A stretch of 64,000 nt of DNA from Unio delphinus (Eukaryota > Mollusca > Bivalvia > Unionida > Unionidae): assembly GCA_029339505.1 (NCBI GenBank), contig JAQISU010000123.1, positions 2,013,001-2,077,000 of the forward strand. Direction: 5' to 3'. A model generated the notes under the pieces. That model was not told the origin of the DNA and did not search any database. It saw only the letters and a list, made by a program, of their open reading frames with translations. The number at the start of each line of letters is the position of its first letter. The first letter of the stretch is position 1. Position numbers and translations under genes: made by a program. Of the stretch, positions 23,640-36,184 are shown in pieces.

Positions 23640-23951
23640 TACTCCGGTGGCCTTGTGGTTAGAGCGTCCGCCGCGAAAGCGGGAGGTGAGGTCGTGGGTT
23701 CGATCCCCGGCCAAGTCATACCAAAGACTTACAAAAATGGTACTAACAGCTGCCTCGCTTGGCGCTCAGCATTAAGATGTTAGTGTTAGGACTGGTCGGA
23801 CTGGTATCCGGATAATTTGATTGGGTGGGACATCATGCTACATTTATGCGGCATGATGTCCCCATTGCTAGACATCTCTATATACTGCCTCGTAGCGATA
23901 TGACTGAAAAATTGTTAAAGCTACGTTAAAAATCCAAATCATACAAACAGA
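23640..23951 (+). mobile_element. SINE-2, full length and well preserved
   Basis: The tRNA-like head has TGGCCTTGTGGTTAGAGCGT (box A region) and GGGTTCGATCCC (box B). The body includes GGGTGGGACATCATGCTACA and ends TGACTGAAAAATTGTTAAAG, then CTACGTTAAAAATCCAAATC. Its intact box B and GC-rich head suggest a relatively young copy. This is not a functional tRNA gene: the 3' acceptor half is not tRNA-like. Confidence 0.9.
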
Positions 23952-24019
23952 CAAAACTATCCCATGCCACATGAGGACGTTGTGAAGTTTCGTATGTCAT
24001 GTACGTATTTATACAGGAG

Positions 24020-24194
24020 TCTGGCGTTTTATCAATAAAGTACGGCGAAATCTCTGACAACATGAATTCCCCTTATTGTTAAAGTGTTTATTTATATTTC
24101 CGATACATATTGTTAAAGTGTTTATTTATATTTCCGATAAGGGGAATTCATGTTGTCAGAGATTTCGCCGTACTTTATCGATAAAACTTCAGAC
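24020..24194. repeat. Near-perfect 58-bp inverted repeat with a duplicated loop
   Basis: The left arm begins GTCTGGCGTTTTATCAATAA and ends CATGAATTCCCCTTAT. The right arm (about 24137-24194) is its reverse complement with about three mismatches. The loop consists of two direct copies of a 29-bp sequence (TGTTAAAGTGTTTATTTATA plus TTTCCGATA) separated by CATAT. If transcribed in the pre-mRNA it would form a long hairpin. A frame overlapping it (24076-24339) is probably accidental. Confidence 0.9.
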
Positions 24195-26545
24195 TGTTGT
24201 GGAATTTGGCAGTGACCACGAAAGAAACGTTGAAAAAGACACGATATCATTTTTTATTTGTAACTTTAATCACGCCTCATTTAAGGTTGTTCATGACAAA
24301 TTAATAAGTTGCCTCAAAAACTTATATTTTCAAAAGTAAAAGACGATTAAATTTATTAGGTTATGATATAGATACGTTTTTTTGAGGAAAAAAAAAGATC
24401 CAGTTGGTGACGTGAAAACTTTACTGACTTGAGAATAAAAGGAGCGGCACATCATAAAGCATTTCTTTACTTTTCAGTCACCAGATAAATGTGCAATTTT
24501 AAAAGAACTGATTCACAGCAGCAAAAGAGGTATAAACTTATGTTTCGGTGGTTGTTAGCGCCAACCATTTATCCACTTGTAAATATGACTTTACCCTTTC
24601 GCCATCTTGACGAAATGTCCTTAAGTATAGTCACACTCTTTAATTTACTAGTTAATATTTAGCAAGAAGGACGCGTGGTACTGAAACAGTGGACATTATA
24701 ACATGTAATGTATTTTGATTTATGGGTTTTGTTTTGTTTTGTTTTTGCTCGAACGGATTGTGTATCAATCAAAGCGATATGAATTCCAATAATCTTAGCG
24801 GACCCCCCCCAAAAAAAAAAATATACGCAAGAAATTAGTAGAATAGGCTTACATGTTTTAAATGTCGTTTTTTTTTTACATGTATACATATGTTAATACT
24901 TAAAAGAAATGTAATTTAAGGTTTTATAAAAATGTTTCCACGTTTTATAATTTTGCCAAATCTCTTTCGTTGATGAAAAAACTTTATTTCCCCCAAAATA
25001 GGACATTTTGGAGGACAGGTTATTTTTAAATTTGTATTTTTGGTCGGCTCCATTCGTAATATCTTAAGAGTTTATACAGATTTTGTTGTTTTTATATAAA
25101 TATGTTAGATTGACACTATGATAAATCCCCAATAGCTAAAATTACCCGTTGAAAATGCATATCTTTCGAAATTGATAGGTATATACACTTTAAATTATTT
25201 TTCACATCTGGGAAACAGACTATAACTTGCTACAGTACTTTCAAATGTATGTGCCCACCAGTCAGGTAGACAGAAATCACCCAATGTAGCTTGATTATGC
25301 AGGTTTTTTGTGTGTGTTGTTTTGTTGTACTTGTTGTTTGTATTTTTGGGGGGTTTCTTTTGCTTTCCGTGTCGTCTGTTCACACTCCAGCGGAAATAGC
25401 GCAGCCATAAATCAGACTGGCACACTTGTTGGATGGCAACGTTTATGCATAATTGGGAACCAATCTATACATTTAACGCTACGATAAAGAAGTACATGAG
25501 AAATAACGAAAAGTTATTGTCCCATGATGTGCTAGAGGCGGGATATAGGTACTTGATCTGTCAACGAACATACAAGTGGATTCATTGAAGCATGACAGTG
25601 ACATAGAGCTTCTTTGCTGTGTACGTCTTCTATTATATATGACATAAGCACATATTGGCATCAAACTTAAACCTGAGGATTATAAAAGGCTATTTAATTC
25701 CGTCCCAGTCAGTGATTTACTGCAATTTAACAATGAGATTGGGCAGTAATAATGGAGATGTTGCTTGAAACTCAAGGGCACTGGGAACTGTCTTCACTTC
25801 TCCATTATACCTGAAACAAAGGCAATGTGATTGGAGAATTGATAACTAGATTGATTTGTCATGCATGCCAAGGAGAAAGGACTTGGCTTGTTTTCATAAT
25901 GGCAAATCCATCCGAACATTGATCCGTGTACATGACAAACAGTACCTAGTGTAGACATGAGGATACCGCGGACTAACCCACGTTTTAAGTGAAACGTCCA
26001 ACCATATAAAAAAACGATTTGGTGTGTGTACATGTGTACCTGTGATTACTCCGCAAAACTGATACACATCATTTTGAATTCACAAAGTATTCATGTAGTA
26101 GCAGTGGCATTAAGTGATAATTGGCACGCCCGATAAACAGATTACAATTAGTGTTTATTGGACGTGTTTATTTCTTTATACCAAACTGTTATCAAGCTAT
26201 ATTGTGGATTGTACTGGACTCGTTGATTTCTATACTCCCAAAAGGTTGCTTGAAATATAACCCAAACTTAGGTTAGTTTAGAATCCAGTTTTAGTATTGT
26301 TTTATCTTTCCTAGTATTTGCATATGAAACAATCAGATTCTAGGATGCTAAAAGAATTGAAAACTTTATTGCAAAAAAAAAAAAAGAGTTGACCAGTAGA
26401 TTGCAAATATATGTATGTATTCAGAAGAATGTTATATTTGCAGTGTCTGAACGCAATAGGATGAGAGAATAATTACTTAATAGTATTGTTATCACATCAA
26501 TAGTGGAAGTGTCTTGTTCATTTTAAAGGATTTTATTCCATATAG
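24195..26545. other. Intron, no feature recognised
   Basis: AT-rich. Contains poly-C/A runs (24804-24822) and a poly-A run (about 26372-26384). Minus-strand reading frames at 25195-25425, 25479-25664 and 25794-26033 show no domain or splice context I could support. Confidence 0.45.
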
Positions 26546-26567
26546 AATTCTATATTAATTATGACAG

Positions 26568-28226
26568 AAGCAAATCCCTATTTCACCCTTTTGGAGAATG
26601 TCTGGCCACCACCCGATGAGAGCATAGTGGCCAGGTACAGGCATTTACAGGAACTTCATGAGCAAAGGATGAGTCGAGAGAGAAGCTTGAGGGGAATTGA
26701 TGCACCTGACAATAGTGCAAGCGATTCAGACACAGGTCATGCTGGATCTCAGCAAAACAGAACTGTCTCATCAGGGGAAGTGCCACGTCACAGGATTCAT
26801 AATAGAGATTTTTCACAACTTATACGAAGACGACCTAGGTCAGTCCAGAGAAATGATACTGACAGGTCATTAAGGTCAGTTCCTGAACCTGTGGAAGTTG
26901 TCCCAGATAGTGCCAGACCACGTTTGAGTGAACTTAAATTTGACAGTTTGTTGGCAGATTTTGAAGCCAGTTTTCCAGATAATGCCGCAATATTAGCGAG
27001 AACAAGTAGAGGCTCATTTGATGCTGGTATTTCAACACAAAACAGGATCTCTCGACCCACTTTATCAAGATCAAGGTCAGATGCTTCTAGATTCTTACAC
27101 CGTCGAAATAGTCAGGACTCAGGACTTAATTCCAGCAGAAGAATTTTGACACCTGGAACAAATGGGGACTCTAGTGGTGCGTCTAATATAAATCTGGCAA
27201 CTGGGATGCTTAAGGAATCAAAAAGTGATTCTGGCAGTAGAAATTTGGTGTCTGAACCTTTGCGTGGATTGGAACAAGCTTTCTCAAATGCTACAGCTAG
27301 TATATTAGGAACAGACTTGTCAAGTTCAAGAATATTGGGAGGACATCCAAATGCAACTACAAATTATCAGAGGTTTGTGATGTCGAGTGGAACACCAACT
27401 GTGTCTAGAAGTACTGCTGGTCATAGGAACAGAGACAATATAGCAACTATCCAAGAACAGTGTGATTCCTCAGATACACCAGAAAGTCCTAGTCGGTCTA
27501 TTGACTCGACCACAGATTCGTCTTGCTCTTCAGTTTTAGACATTGAAAAAGTGATTAAACAGACATCAGGTCACCTGCAGCATGATCAGACCATGCAGGG
27601 ACATGCAGCAGAATTCCAGATTGAATTTGATGAGAATGATACTGTACCTGTTCTGGGAAGTGGAGATAAGAAAGTTATCTACATCGATAAAAATGGCATC
27701 GCTCATTATTTGAAGCCTGATCACCCCTTCCTGATAGCTCTTTCAAGAAACATAATTACAAAAGTTTCTGAATATTCCAGGAATAGCACTGAAGGGTGCC
27801 AGCAGATGGCTTCAAGCAGAAGGGTCGAAGGCCAGTTAGAAGCAAATGCTAGTTCAAGTGCAGGGTCTGTTAGAGAACATATTGTCAGAAGTAACACAAC
27901 AACAGCAACATCTACTGGTGTTGCAAATGAGACAAACAGTGCCTCCAGTACTCCAGTGAAATTTCCGACAGGTGGACTGTGTGCAGACAAATCGTTTAAT
28001 GAGAGACAAAAAGAGAAAGATCTGAATTCTGAAATCATGGAGAGTGTTGATTTCTTGATTAACCGCCTGGGTGTGGTTGATATAGATCCAAATGCTTTGT
28101 CTCTGGAGGAACTTAAGGAAATTCAGAGAGCTTTATCGGAGGAACTCGATGATGAAGATTTCCCTCTAGAAAACCTGTCTGAAATTGGCCAAAATGTATT
28201 TCAGAATGATGATGTGATACATGAAG
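26568..28226 (+). CDS. Giant symmetric exon D of the large unidentified protein (phase 1-1), with alternative read-through stop
   Basis: The long plus-strand frame runs 26561-28267. As an internal exon it would start after TTAATTATGACAG (ending 26567) and end at donor AAG|GTGTGT (GT at 28227): 1659 bp, phase 1 at both ends, matching exon C upstream and exon E downstream. Alternatively the ATG at 26561 is a start codon (weak context), or the frame reads through to the TGA at 28265-28267 as a terminal exon. The protein starts near EANPYFTLLENVWPPPDES, followed by a charged helix (RYRHLQELHEQRMSRERSL). Long Ser/Arg-rich disorder follows, then a more ordered block with IYIDKNGIAHYLKPDHPFL (about 27679-27735). 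An acidic C-terminal helix LSLEELKEIQRALSEELDDE comes near 28098-28157. No family recognised. Confidence 0.75.
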
Positions 28227-29300
28227 GTGTGTTAATGCCATGTAGTACTGACCCCTTTAATCACTGACATCATTTATACTTTATTCTAAACATTGGAGAA
28301 AAATGGACAGTTCTGTTTTTTTTCCTGATACATCTATCAAGAACTTGAGTACTTAAGATGTTATAACTTATATTATTATGATCACCTCAGCTAATCTATA
28401 AATCTGATACATGTTTTTTTAATGCATTATAACATGCAAGTTACCTGGTCTCAGTTCATGCCTCTACTTGATACAGATAACCAGGGATCAGGAAATAAGT
28501 AGAATTTATTTCAATTTCTTGATAAGAAATTATATTTTCAGATTTTGGAAGTGTGTACTCAATACAAAAAATAATTGTTCATGGGAGTTTTAAATATGAT
28601 TTGATGTAAATTTTAGACATGCTAACACAATAATATTAATTTTGGTGAATAATTTTTAAGTCATTTACACTCACTTTTGAGCTTTTTTTGTGTCTAGCAG
28701 TTGATGCAAATTCATGGCAATTTTTTATTTTGTTGAAATAATTTACGTGATGACAGAGATTGAATTTAGATAGACCTTTAGCAGAACAGATTAGTGATGT
28801 AAAAGTTTGTCTCCATTTTATGTGTATTCAATACTACAGTTCATATGACTTAAATTTCCAGATGCAAATTCTTTGAATTGAATTGCTATAAGAATATTGA
28901 TACAAGACTTTTTGTTTGAAATTTCTGAACGCAACATAGACTGACATCATAACATCATCTTTTATAAATGCATCCCAACATATAAGCCTGCCATCATTTG
29001 TACCAATCTTAGTTGTATGCACATCCAGTTTCTCATTTTCATACAGATGTCTGATGTTAAGTAAAGTAGTTTATTGAAGAAGCCAATCAAAACTTGTAAC
29101 AACTGATTGAGCAGGAGTTTATATTTGTGAATTATTTATTATTTAAAAAAACTATCAACAAGGATAGTGTGATAAATTAAATGTTTTAATTTTGTAAAAT
29201 TTTCAAACAGTTTATATTGTTTGCAATTATGTATTCATTCAATCTCAGACTTAATAAATTAAAATTAGGTAGTACATTAATTTAATGGTTTGGGAATTTA
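28227..29300 (+). other. Possible alternative 3' UTR after the read-through stop
   Basis: If the donor at 28227 is not used, the frame adds about 13 codons and stops at TGA 28265-28267. AT-rich non-coding sequence then follows to a canonical AATAAA at 29253-29258. That signal could end a short isoform, but AATAAA is common by chance in such DNA. Confidence 0.3.
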
Positions 29301-30765
29301 GTTTTAAAATATTGTTCAGATAGTTTCATACAGGTACCCATAAGAGTAACCACATGACATTATTGCTTTCATATAGCTGTTTATAATTTTGTAGATAATG
29401 GTGCTATTAAAAGCTTTTATATTTTAAAATGTATTGTTAATACTATTAATATTATTAAACTTTGTCTTTTTCTCCATCTCTCTTGTATATAGTTAATACA
29501 TTATGGTGGAATGCCATGGAGCGGGTCGAAAGTGGATATAAACAAAAGAGTAAAATCAAGGAATAATCAATTGTGAGCTAATAATATTTAAAAAAATTTC
29601 ATAGATGGTATAATTCTAGATAGTCTGTCTATTTTCCCAATTTTATTTCAGAAAATCTTTTTTTAACTATTGATCTTTTGGGATCATTGAGTTAGATATA
29701 TTCACTCAAAACTATCTCTCTGTCCATTGAGAGTGATTGGCATTGAGCACATTTCTGCCACTCATCATAGATGAGAAAAGCTTATGTGATGGCTGTTGTG
29801 GGTCTGTCATGTGACATCAACTGTCAGTATAATATTTTGTTATTACTCCTTGACCCATAGGAGGATTGCCATGAAATTCCTGTAGTCTAGGTCAGGGATC
29901 TCAAACTCAAACTACACTGATGGCAGCATGCATGAGGGCATTGTCAATGGCCTAATGGCAGTGACATCTTTGTTATCTTTCATGAAACCTTGTGGTGCCA
30001 ATCATTTTGCAACCACAGGAAATGGTTTGGCTAGCAGTTTGTGGCATGTAGGCCATGTGTCAGAGAACCTTTGGTTTTAGTGATCATAATTGAAAATGGT
30101 GCTGTACTGAATATCCATTATGGCGTCCACAGTGGCCATGTTATAATCTTACTATTGAGATGCTTTCAACACTCATAATGCATTTTTTCACAGTTTGATA
30201 AAATATTTATAAAACCCATTGGTTTTTGGGGTGATTGGTAGAAGATTTAAATTGCTAGATGCATAACTGGCTGGTAAATTCCAGACATAAAATTTGACCT
30301 TTAATCCCACTGGATAAATTTGACCAGTTTAAAAAGTGTTTGATTTTTTTTTAAAGCGTTTACAACGATCTTAGTTTTAATATTCCTCAAAGGGGTAATG
30401 CCGCTGGAAATCTTGTTGATGGACACACTGTGATCAGCAAGTATTGCTTGCCTGACTTGGTCTTTAATAAGGGACCAACATAGTCTACCATTATTCTGCT
30501 AGATGGTTCATCAAATGCACGAACAGGTTGCAGATAAGCCTTAAGGTATCCTCTGATTGTTGTTTTCTACCCGTCTGCGTTTTACATCATGAGCTTCCAT
30601 TTGGTTTAAAACACATAAATTGCCATGGCGACAAACATAGTAAGAAATTATAAATTGATGAGTGAAAATTCCATGCTATTGTGCATTTTTCTATATCCTT
30701 GATGCTTTTCATTTTTAATTTAGTTGGGGTGGGGATGTGAGTGTGTGGAAATACTGTACTAAGAG
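29301..30765. other. Intron, no firm feature
   Basis: AT-rich. TCAGGGATCTCAAACTCAAA at about 29892 looks like a hAT-type terminus, but no matching end or 8-bp duplication was found. Confidence 0.4.
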
Positions 30766-30895
30766 TTATTTAGGTACAAAGCCAGACCTAATCTCTCTGG
30801 CCATTGTTATTTAGGTACAAAGCCAGACCTAATCTCTCTGGCCATTGTTATTTAGGTACAAAGCCAGACCTAATCTCTCTGGCCATTGTTATTTA
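30766..30895. repeat. Three perfect 41-bp tandem units
   Basis: The unit begins TTATTTAGGTACAAAGCCAG and ends CTCTGGCCATTG. Three identical copies are followed by a 7-bp partial. Complete identity implies very recent duplication, active homogenisation, or an assembly effect. Confidence 0.95.
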
Positions 30896-31106
30896 GAAAA
30901 GTAGCTTCAGTAGAGTTTGATAGGTCAGAAAGGTCTATTATATAATATGCCAGTAGATCATGGTCGGTGCTGTTTTTTGTTTTTTTTTGACTGATCAACT
31001 TGGATCAGTATGTGCATTATGCTCATGCAGATCTTGGTCAATGCTAGCTGTTCATAATTGGTTGCATGCTAAACAAACATGGTTTTCCAATGAGTCATTA
31101 TGTGAG

Positions 31107-31446
31107 TTGTTGATGTTTTGGTTTTAATGCCATATCACATACCAAGGTACATGTGTGGAGGAAGAACCTGGGAATAACTACTGACCCACAGGACAATGTG
31201 ACCAGGTGGGACATCATGCTACATGTCTGCTGCATGATGCCCCAGTGCCAGATAAACTGTCACATTGAAGACATCATAGTGATATGACTAAAAAATCGTT
31301 AAAGCTATGTTAAAAGTCCAAATCACACACATGCACACACACACACACACACAGACAGACACACACACACAGACAGACACTGACCCACAGGAAGCTACTG
31401 GCAATGCTTTCTCATATACTCATATTGACCAAACTCAAAACTCTGG
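31107..31446 (-). mobile_element. SINE-1 minus-strand relic, split by a SINE-2 insertion
   Basis: The left part (31107-31192) runs from GTTGATGTTTTGGTTTTAAT to TACTGACCCACAGG. The right part (31379-31446) resumes ACTGACCCACAGGAAGCTAC and continues ...GCTTTCTCATATACTC. Together they rebuild the order of an antisense SINE-1, without the tRNA head. Confidence 0.8.
31193..31378 (+). mobile_element. SINE-2 3' part nested in SINE-1, with 13-bp target-site duplication
   Basis: The body GGTGGGACATCATGCTACAT through AAATCGTTAAAGCTATGTTA ends in a (CA)n/(CAGA)n tail at about 31322-31378. ACTGACCCACAGG occurs at 31180-31192 and 31379-31391, exactly flanking the insert. The copy is 5'-truncated and lacks its tRNA head. 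Confidence 0.88.
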
Positions 31447-31479
31447 ATGTACACACACTCAGGTGAGAAGGCAGTTTAT

Positions 31480-32290
31480 CATGAAGTCAGGTACTTTGAA
31501 CCACTTTGTCCCCCAATCACATTCCTGGATTTTTCTATCATAGGGACCAACAAAGTACCATCTTGTACTCAAATTTACATGTGTGTAAATTTTCAGGGAC
31601 ACTTATCTGCTTTGGACTGTTGTGTTACAAGTACCAACAAAGTGCCCTCAACATGTGTAATTATATACATGTTTAATTATACCATTTCCCTGTGCTTTCT
31701 TAAGCAGCAGAGTGTCTCTAACTATTTATACATGTAAATTTTCAAGGACATCACTCCCTGTTCTCTTCTGTTGTAAAAACCAGCAGAGTGTGTCCAATAT
31801 ACAGTTTTATTGATGTATAAATTTACAGGGACACACTGCCTTGGGTTGCTCTGTTATATGCACCAACAGTGACTGTGCCCAGTACACAACTATATAAACA
31901 TATAATGTGTCAAGGACATGTCTTCTCAGGACTTTCTGTCTTTGGGACCATGAAATTGTCAGCTCAGTACACTGCATGATTTGTTAGGGACAACATTTCA
32001 GTGGACTTTAAAAGGGGTCATTGTAAATAAACAATTGTATGTACTAAACAGATTATTATGGATGCTACTTCTCTGGACATTTCTTTCATAGGGATCACAT
32101 AAAGTATTAAAAAAAATATGTATACACTGTAAATTATCAGGGATACTCTGCATTTCTTATGGCTTTTCTATGATAATGAGTAGGAACCAAGAAAGTGTTG
32201 CCCAGATAAATTGATTACATTATCATTTATAAGGAATATCATGGGATTTTATATCCAATGGTATGCTCCCCAGATATAGATACACTTTAT
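31480..32290. repeat. Very degenerate tandem repeat, unit about 100-115 bp
   Basis: Phrases such as GGGACCAACAAAGTACCAT, TACCAACAAAGTGCCCTC, ACCAGCAGAGTGTGTCC and CACCAACAGTGACTGTGCCC recur with ACATGTAAATTTTCAGGGAC-like segments between them. Individual copies are strongly diverged. No coding signal was seen here or in 32291-33016. Confidence 0.5.
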
Positions 32291-33016
32291 AAATCACCAT
32301 TATTACTGCCTTGATTTTTAGACAAAATCCTGATTGTAACACTGAATATGTCCAGCTGATTATAGTAATGTAAAGTATAGTACATGAAAACCCTGCATGT
32401 TAGAGGAGATGAAGTCTGACAATATCAATAAAGTCTAGCCTAAGGAGACAACAGACTCTCAAACAATTAATGTATAGTCTGGCACATTGAAAATCTTGCA
32501 TGACTGTAGAGATGAATAGGCTGACCATTTAACACCTGTGTATTTTTCATGTTATTTAAATATACTGATTCCATTGTGTATTGTGTGAGACCACATCATC
32601 TGCTAAGAAAAGATCTGCCACAGTTGGAAGGATTGACTTCAGGTGAGTGGGTTCACAAATGTGGCAGAGAAGGTGGTCTGTTACCATGGTGAATTAACTG
32701 TCCTAAAAGGATACTTTAAAAAAATCGAGATTAATTCTTAATTTTGAATTTCATTGACATTCTTTGTAACCCATACCCTCGTTAGGTTGCTGCAGTTTTC
32801 TTTAAGTCACATTCTGGAAATGATTTCAAACAACATTTTGCTTAACAAAAATATTCACATTGTTTTCATACTAAAATTAAGGGTGCAATGCTGTGGGAAC
32901 AGCAGTTCCTTAACTTTTACCTCTTTTGTGCTCACCATTTTCTCCTTGGATTCCCCCACACGCACATCTGAGTAACGTGTTCTCTCACTTTATTTAGCAT
33001 TTCACCATGGACTAAA

Positions 33017-33590
33017 ATGATTATGGGTTGTTACATGTTTGCAGATGATGTTCATCCGATATCACATACCATTTTCACAATAAAGGGTTTATATATAACA
33101 TGTTTACAGATGAGGTTTGGTCGCTCTGGTGACCTAGTGGTTGGAGCATCTGCCTCAGATATGCAAAGTCGTGGATTCAAGCCAGGCCAAGCCATGGTAA
33201 AGCCTTATAAAATGGTACCAACAGTTGCATCCCTTCGCACAAAGCATTAAGAGGTGACTGATTGGCCAGGTGTCAGGATAATGTAACTGGGTGTGACATC
33301 ATGCTACATGTCTGCAGTATGATGCCTCAATGCTAGACATCATGATACACTGCCGCACTGAGACATCGTAGCGATTTGACTGAAAAATTGTTAATGCTAT
33401 ATTAAAATTCCAAATTACACACATACACAGATGAGGTTTAGCCAATAACACATACCATATTCATACTAAAGGGGTTTTAGAAATGTTTACAGATGAGGTT
33501 CAGCTAATATCATATACCATTTGCATGTTAGATTAGGTTCTGCTGATAGCACATACATGTACCTTTTTCATACTAAAAGGTTTTCAGATA
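33017..33590. repeat. Degenerate tandem repeat, unit about 66 bp, interrupted by a SINE
   Basis: ACAGATGAGGTTTAGCCAAT, ACAGATGAGGTTCAGCTAAT and related phrases recur with CATACCATATTCATACTAAA-like spacers. The SINE-2 at 33119-33426 sits inside one unit. Confidence 0.65.
33119..33426 (+). mobile_element. SINE-2, full length, with 13-bp target-site duplication
   Basis: The head is GCTCTGGTGACCTAGTGGTT, with a box B-like GTGGATTCAAGCC. The body is complete to TGACTGAAAAATTGTTAATG. ACAGATGAGGTTT flanks it at 33106-33118 and 33427-33439. Box B has diverged, so transcription from its own promoter is unlikely. Confidence 0.88.
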
Positions 33591-34289
33591 TCACTGATCC
33601 AAAACAAAACCATATGACTATAGCTGTTATCATTATAAATATTGAAATACAAGCACTCTAATTTAGTCTTTTTATGCATTTCATTAGACACTTTGCTTTT
33701 ATACTAAATGTACTTTTGAAAAAATGTTATTCTCTCTTGATTTACAATGGTTTGTTCATCTTGTGTGCCACAGGTGGTATGAGGATAATACATAGCCTAG
33801 AGGGGTAACAGTGAATATCATAAACATTTTGTCAAACTAGAGCCCATCCTTCTAGAGCCCATCCTCTTTTGGGGGGTGGAATGGGGAAGTTTCAGAAATA
33901 CATGTAAATTGGTTCAGCTTAATTTTTTTTGAATGTATTTATTAATCTTTGCATTCATTACATTGCATGCCATGAAAATATTATTTCTTATTTATGTACA
34001 TAATTTTACATTTATGGGCACAATTAACATAATAATTTAAAAATAAAAGTTACAGGTGAATATCAAAACATACACCCAACATGTTTTGATGATACCCGAT
34101 CTAGTCGTTGCATTAAATCAACAAGTGTCATAACAGTCCGTTTGTGGTTGTTGCATATGTTTGTGGTTGTTGCATACGCCATGTTTTATGAGGGTCATAC
34201 CAATTTTTTGCTTACACCGGAAAATAAATTGCCAAACATCACTGCTTAGTCACAGGTGAGGATTTGAAACGCGTTTTCTGAGTCAAGCT

Positions 34290-34490
34290 GTGTTTGATGT
34301 GGTATCATATGGCATAACACATGATTTGTTTTAGGGTGTGTTTTATGGACAGAACACGTGACTTGGTTTAGGGTGTGTTTTATAGATAGAACACATAAAT
34401 TGTTATACGATGTGTTCTATGGACAGAGCACATAACTTGTTTTAGGAGATGTTAAAAGCAAGACACATGAATTGTTGTATGACGTGTCAG
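34290..34490. repeat. Degenerate tandem repeat, unit about 48 bp, four copies
   Basis: GTTTTATGGACAGAACACGT, GTTTTATAGATAGAACACAT and GTTCTATGGACAGAGCACAT are the same position in successive units. The flanks 33591-34289 and 34491-35821 show no supported feature. Confidence 0.75.
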
Positions 34491-35821
34491 TGAGTGGTAA
34501 GACTGACAGGTAATCTTGTGATTGATGACTGTCCTTTTTGCATATGCACATTTTATCCATTCAGCTGTATTGAATTATGTGCTTTACTCAGATCTTTAAC
34601 AGAGTCTACCCCTTTGGACTGATTTGATTTTTTAGGGAGGCGCTTGGGGTTAGCTTTTTTTAAGAAAATGGTTGGCCCCCATATTGTTTGAAAAACACAA
34701 TATTCCAACTTTGATTTTTAGAACTGATTGTACCCATTATATTAGTTGGTAAAATAAAGTATATATTGAGGTATAAAAAAAAATTCCTGGTTTGTAAGAA
34801 AATTCCAGTTCATTCCCCCCCTGCATTAAATGCACCTTACATCTTCTAAAGGTTATTATGTGTAGCTGACCCACCATAACTGGGCTATCAACTCTTGTCT
34901 AAATGGTCCAAGAGGAAAGGTATTGTAAAGACAGTCAAGAGAGTGGCCAGAATTTAAATACAAGATGGACGTATAAAATATAAATCTACAACAATTTGGG
35001 GTTCAGTATGTGACTTGAATATATTTATAAAGACATCGTGTCAGAAACGAGTTTTATTAGCAAACAAATGGAACATTTATGTTCAGTTTCCTTTACAGCT
35101 AGTTGCACCAGTTTTAATCGAACTTGGTTGCAACATTTTGTGGTACATGCTGTATCAGAATCCGTGGTGCCCCCCTCCTCCCCCTCCCATTAATGTTAGG
35201 GCTTCCATAGCAGCCATATGGAAAATGTATTTTAACTTAAATCAGACTTGGTAGGAGTGTTTCATTGGACATAATTTCGTGTGGCTCGACTGGCAAATGT
35301 GTGGCTTCCATAACAACAACCAGTTTTTAAATTTATTTTATAGGGCAGGTTCTATCAGAATTTTGTGTTGCATGTTCCCCTGACAAACGTTTGACTTCGT
35401 AGCATCCGGGTGTAAAAACCTCAGTTTCTTCACAATGTGGTTGCACCAGTTTTAATGACTTTGTTGAAACTATGTCTATTGTAGAATTTCTTTTAAATAA
35501 AAGTTACAAATACACAAGCAATTTCAAAGAGGTATATATTTTTGGCATCTGTAATAGAACAAAACATAAAAAAAAATGTTATCCGCTTGCCCTGACAAGT
35601 TAAGAGCCGTTCATAGCAAACTAAATTTACGTATCTCAGCTGCAAATGTTATACCTGCATGTCTGAAGATCGTTGTTGGCACAAAGTATTGCTTGCATTG
35701 CAAATGCAATCCCTTTCTCTGGGTGATATTTTTAAAAATTAAAAACATTGTGTAGTAAGCAGCTTGATGCCATTCAGACAGGTTGCCATCCAGGCCGTTT
35801 TTGAGATACTGGCCCTTAAGT

Positions 35822-36130
35822 TTGTTTGTTTGATTAGGATTTTTAACGTAGCGTTAAAAAAATTTCAGTCAAATCACTACGATATCTGCAGTGAGGCAGT
35901 TTATAGTGATGTCTAGCACTGGGGCATCATGCCGCAGACATGTAGCACGATGTCCCACCCAGTCACATTATCCTTACACCAGTCCTAACACTAACCTCTT
36001 AATGCTAAGCGCCAAGCGAGGCAGCTCTTAGTACCATTTTTGTAAGTCTTTGGTATAACTCGGCCGGGGATCAAACCCACGACCTCCCGCTTCCGCGGCG
36101 GACGCTGTAGCCACTAGGCCACCGGAGCGG
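35822..36130 (-). mobile_element. SINE-2, full length, minus strand
   Basis: On the minus strand the head reads CCGCTCCGGTGGCCTAGTGG with a box B-like GGGTTTGATCCC. The 3' end on the plus strand is GATTAGGATTTTTAACGTAG. The copy is well preserved. Part of its head is open on the minus strand but is not a gene. Confidence 0.9.
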
Positions 36131-36184
36131 TTTGCTGTCCTAAAAGCAAGTGGCAACTGGTTTGCATGGACAGTTCTGCTTAGT

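Noticed and set aside
23640..23725. Possible tRNA gene (intact box A and box B)
   Set aside because: The sequence is the head of a SINE-2 with multiple relatives in the window. The 3' acceptor half does not pair as a tRNA.
29887..30085. hAT-like terminus (TCAGGGATCTCAAACTC)
   Set aside because: No opposite end or 8-bp duplication found, so kept only as a remark.
31307..31543. Frame rich in His-Thr repeats
   Set aside because: Produced by the (CA)n tail of the nested SINE-2.
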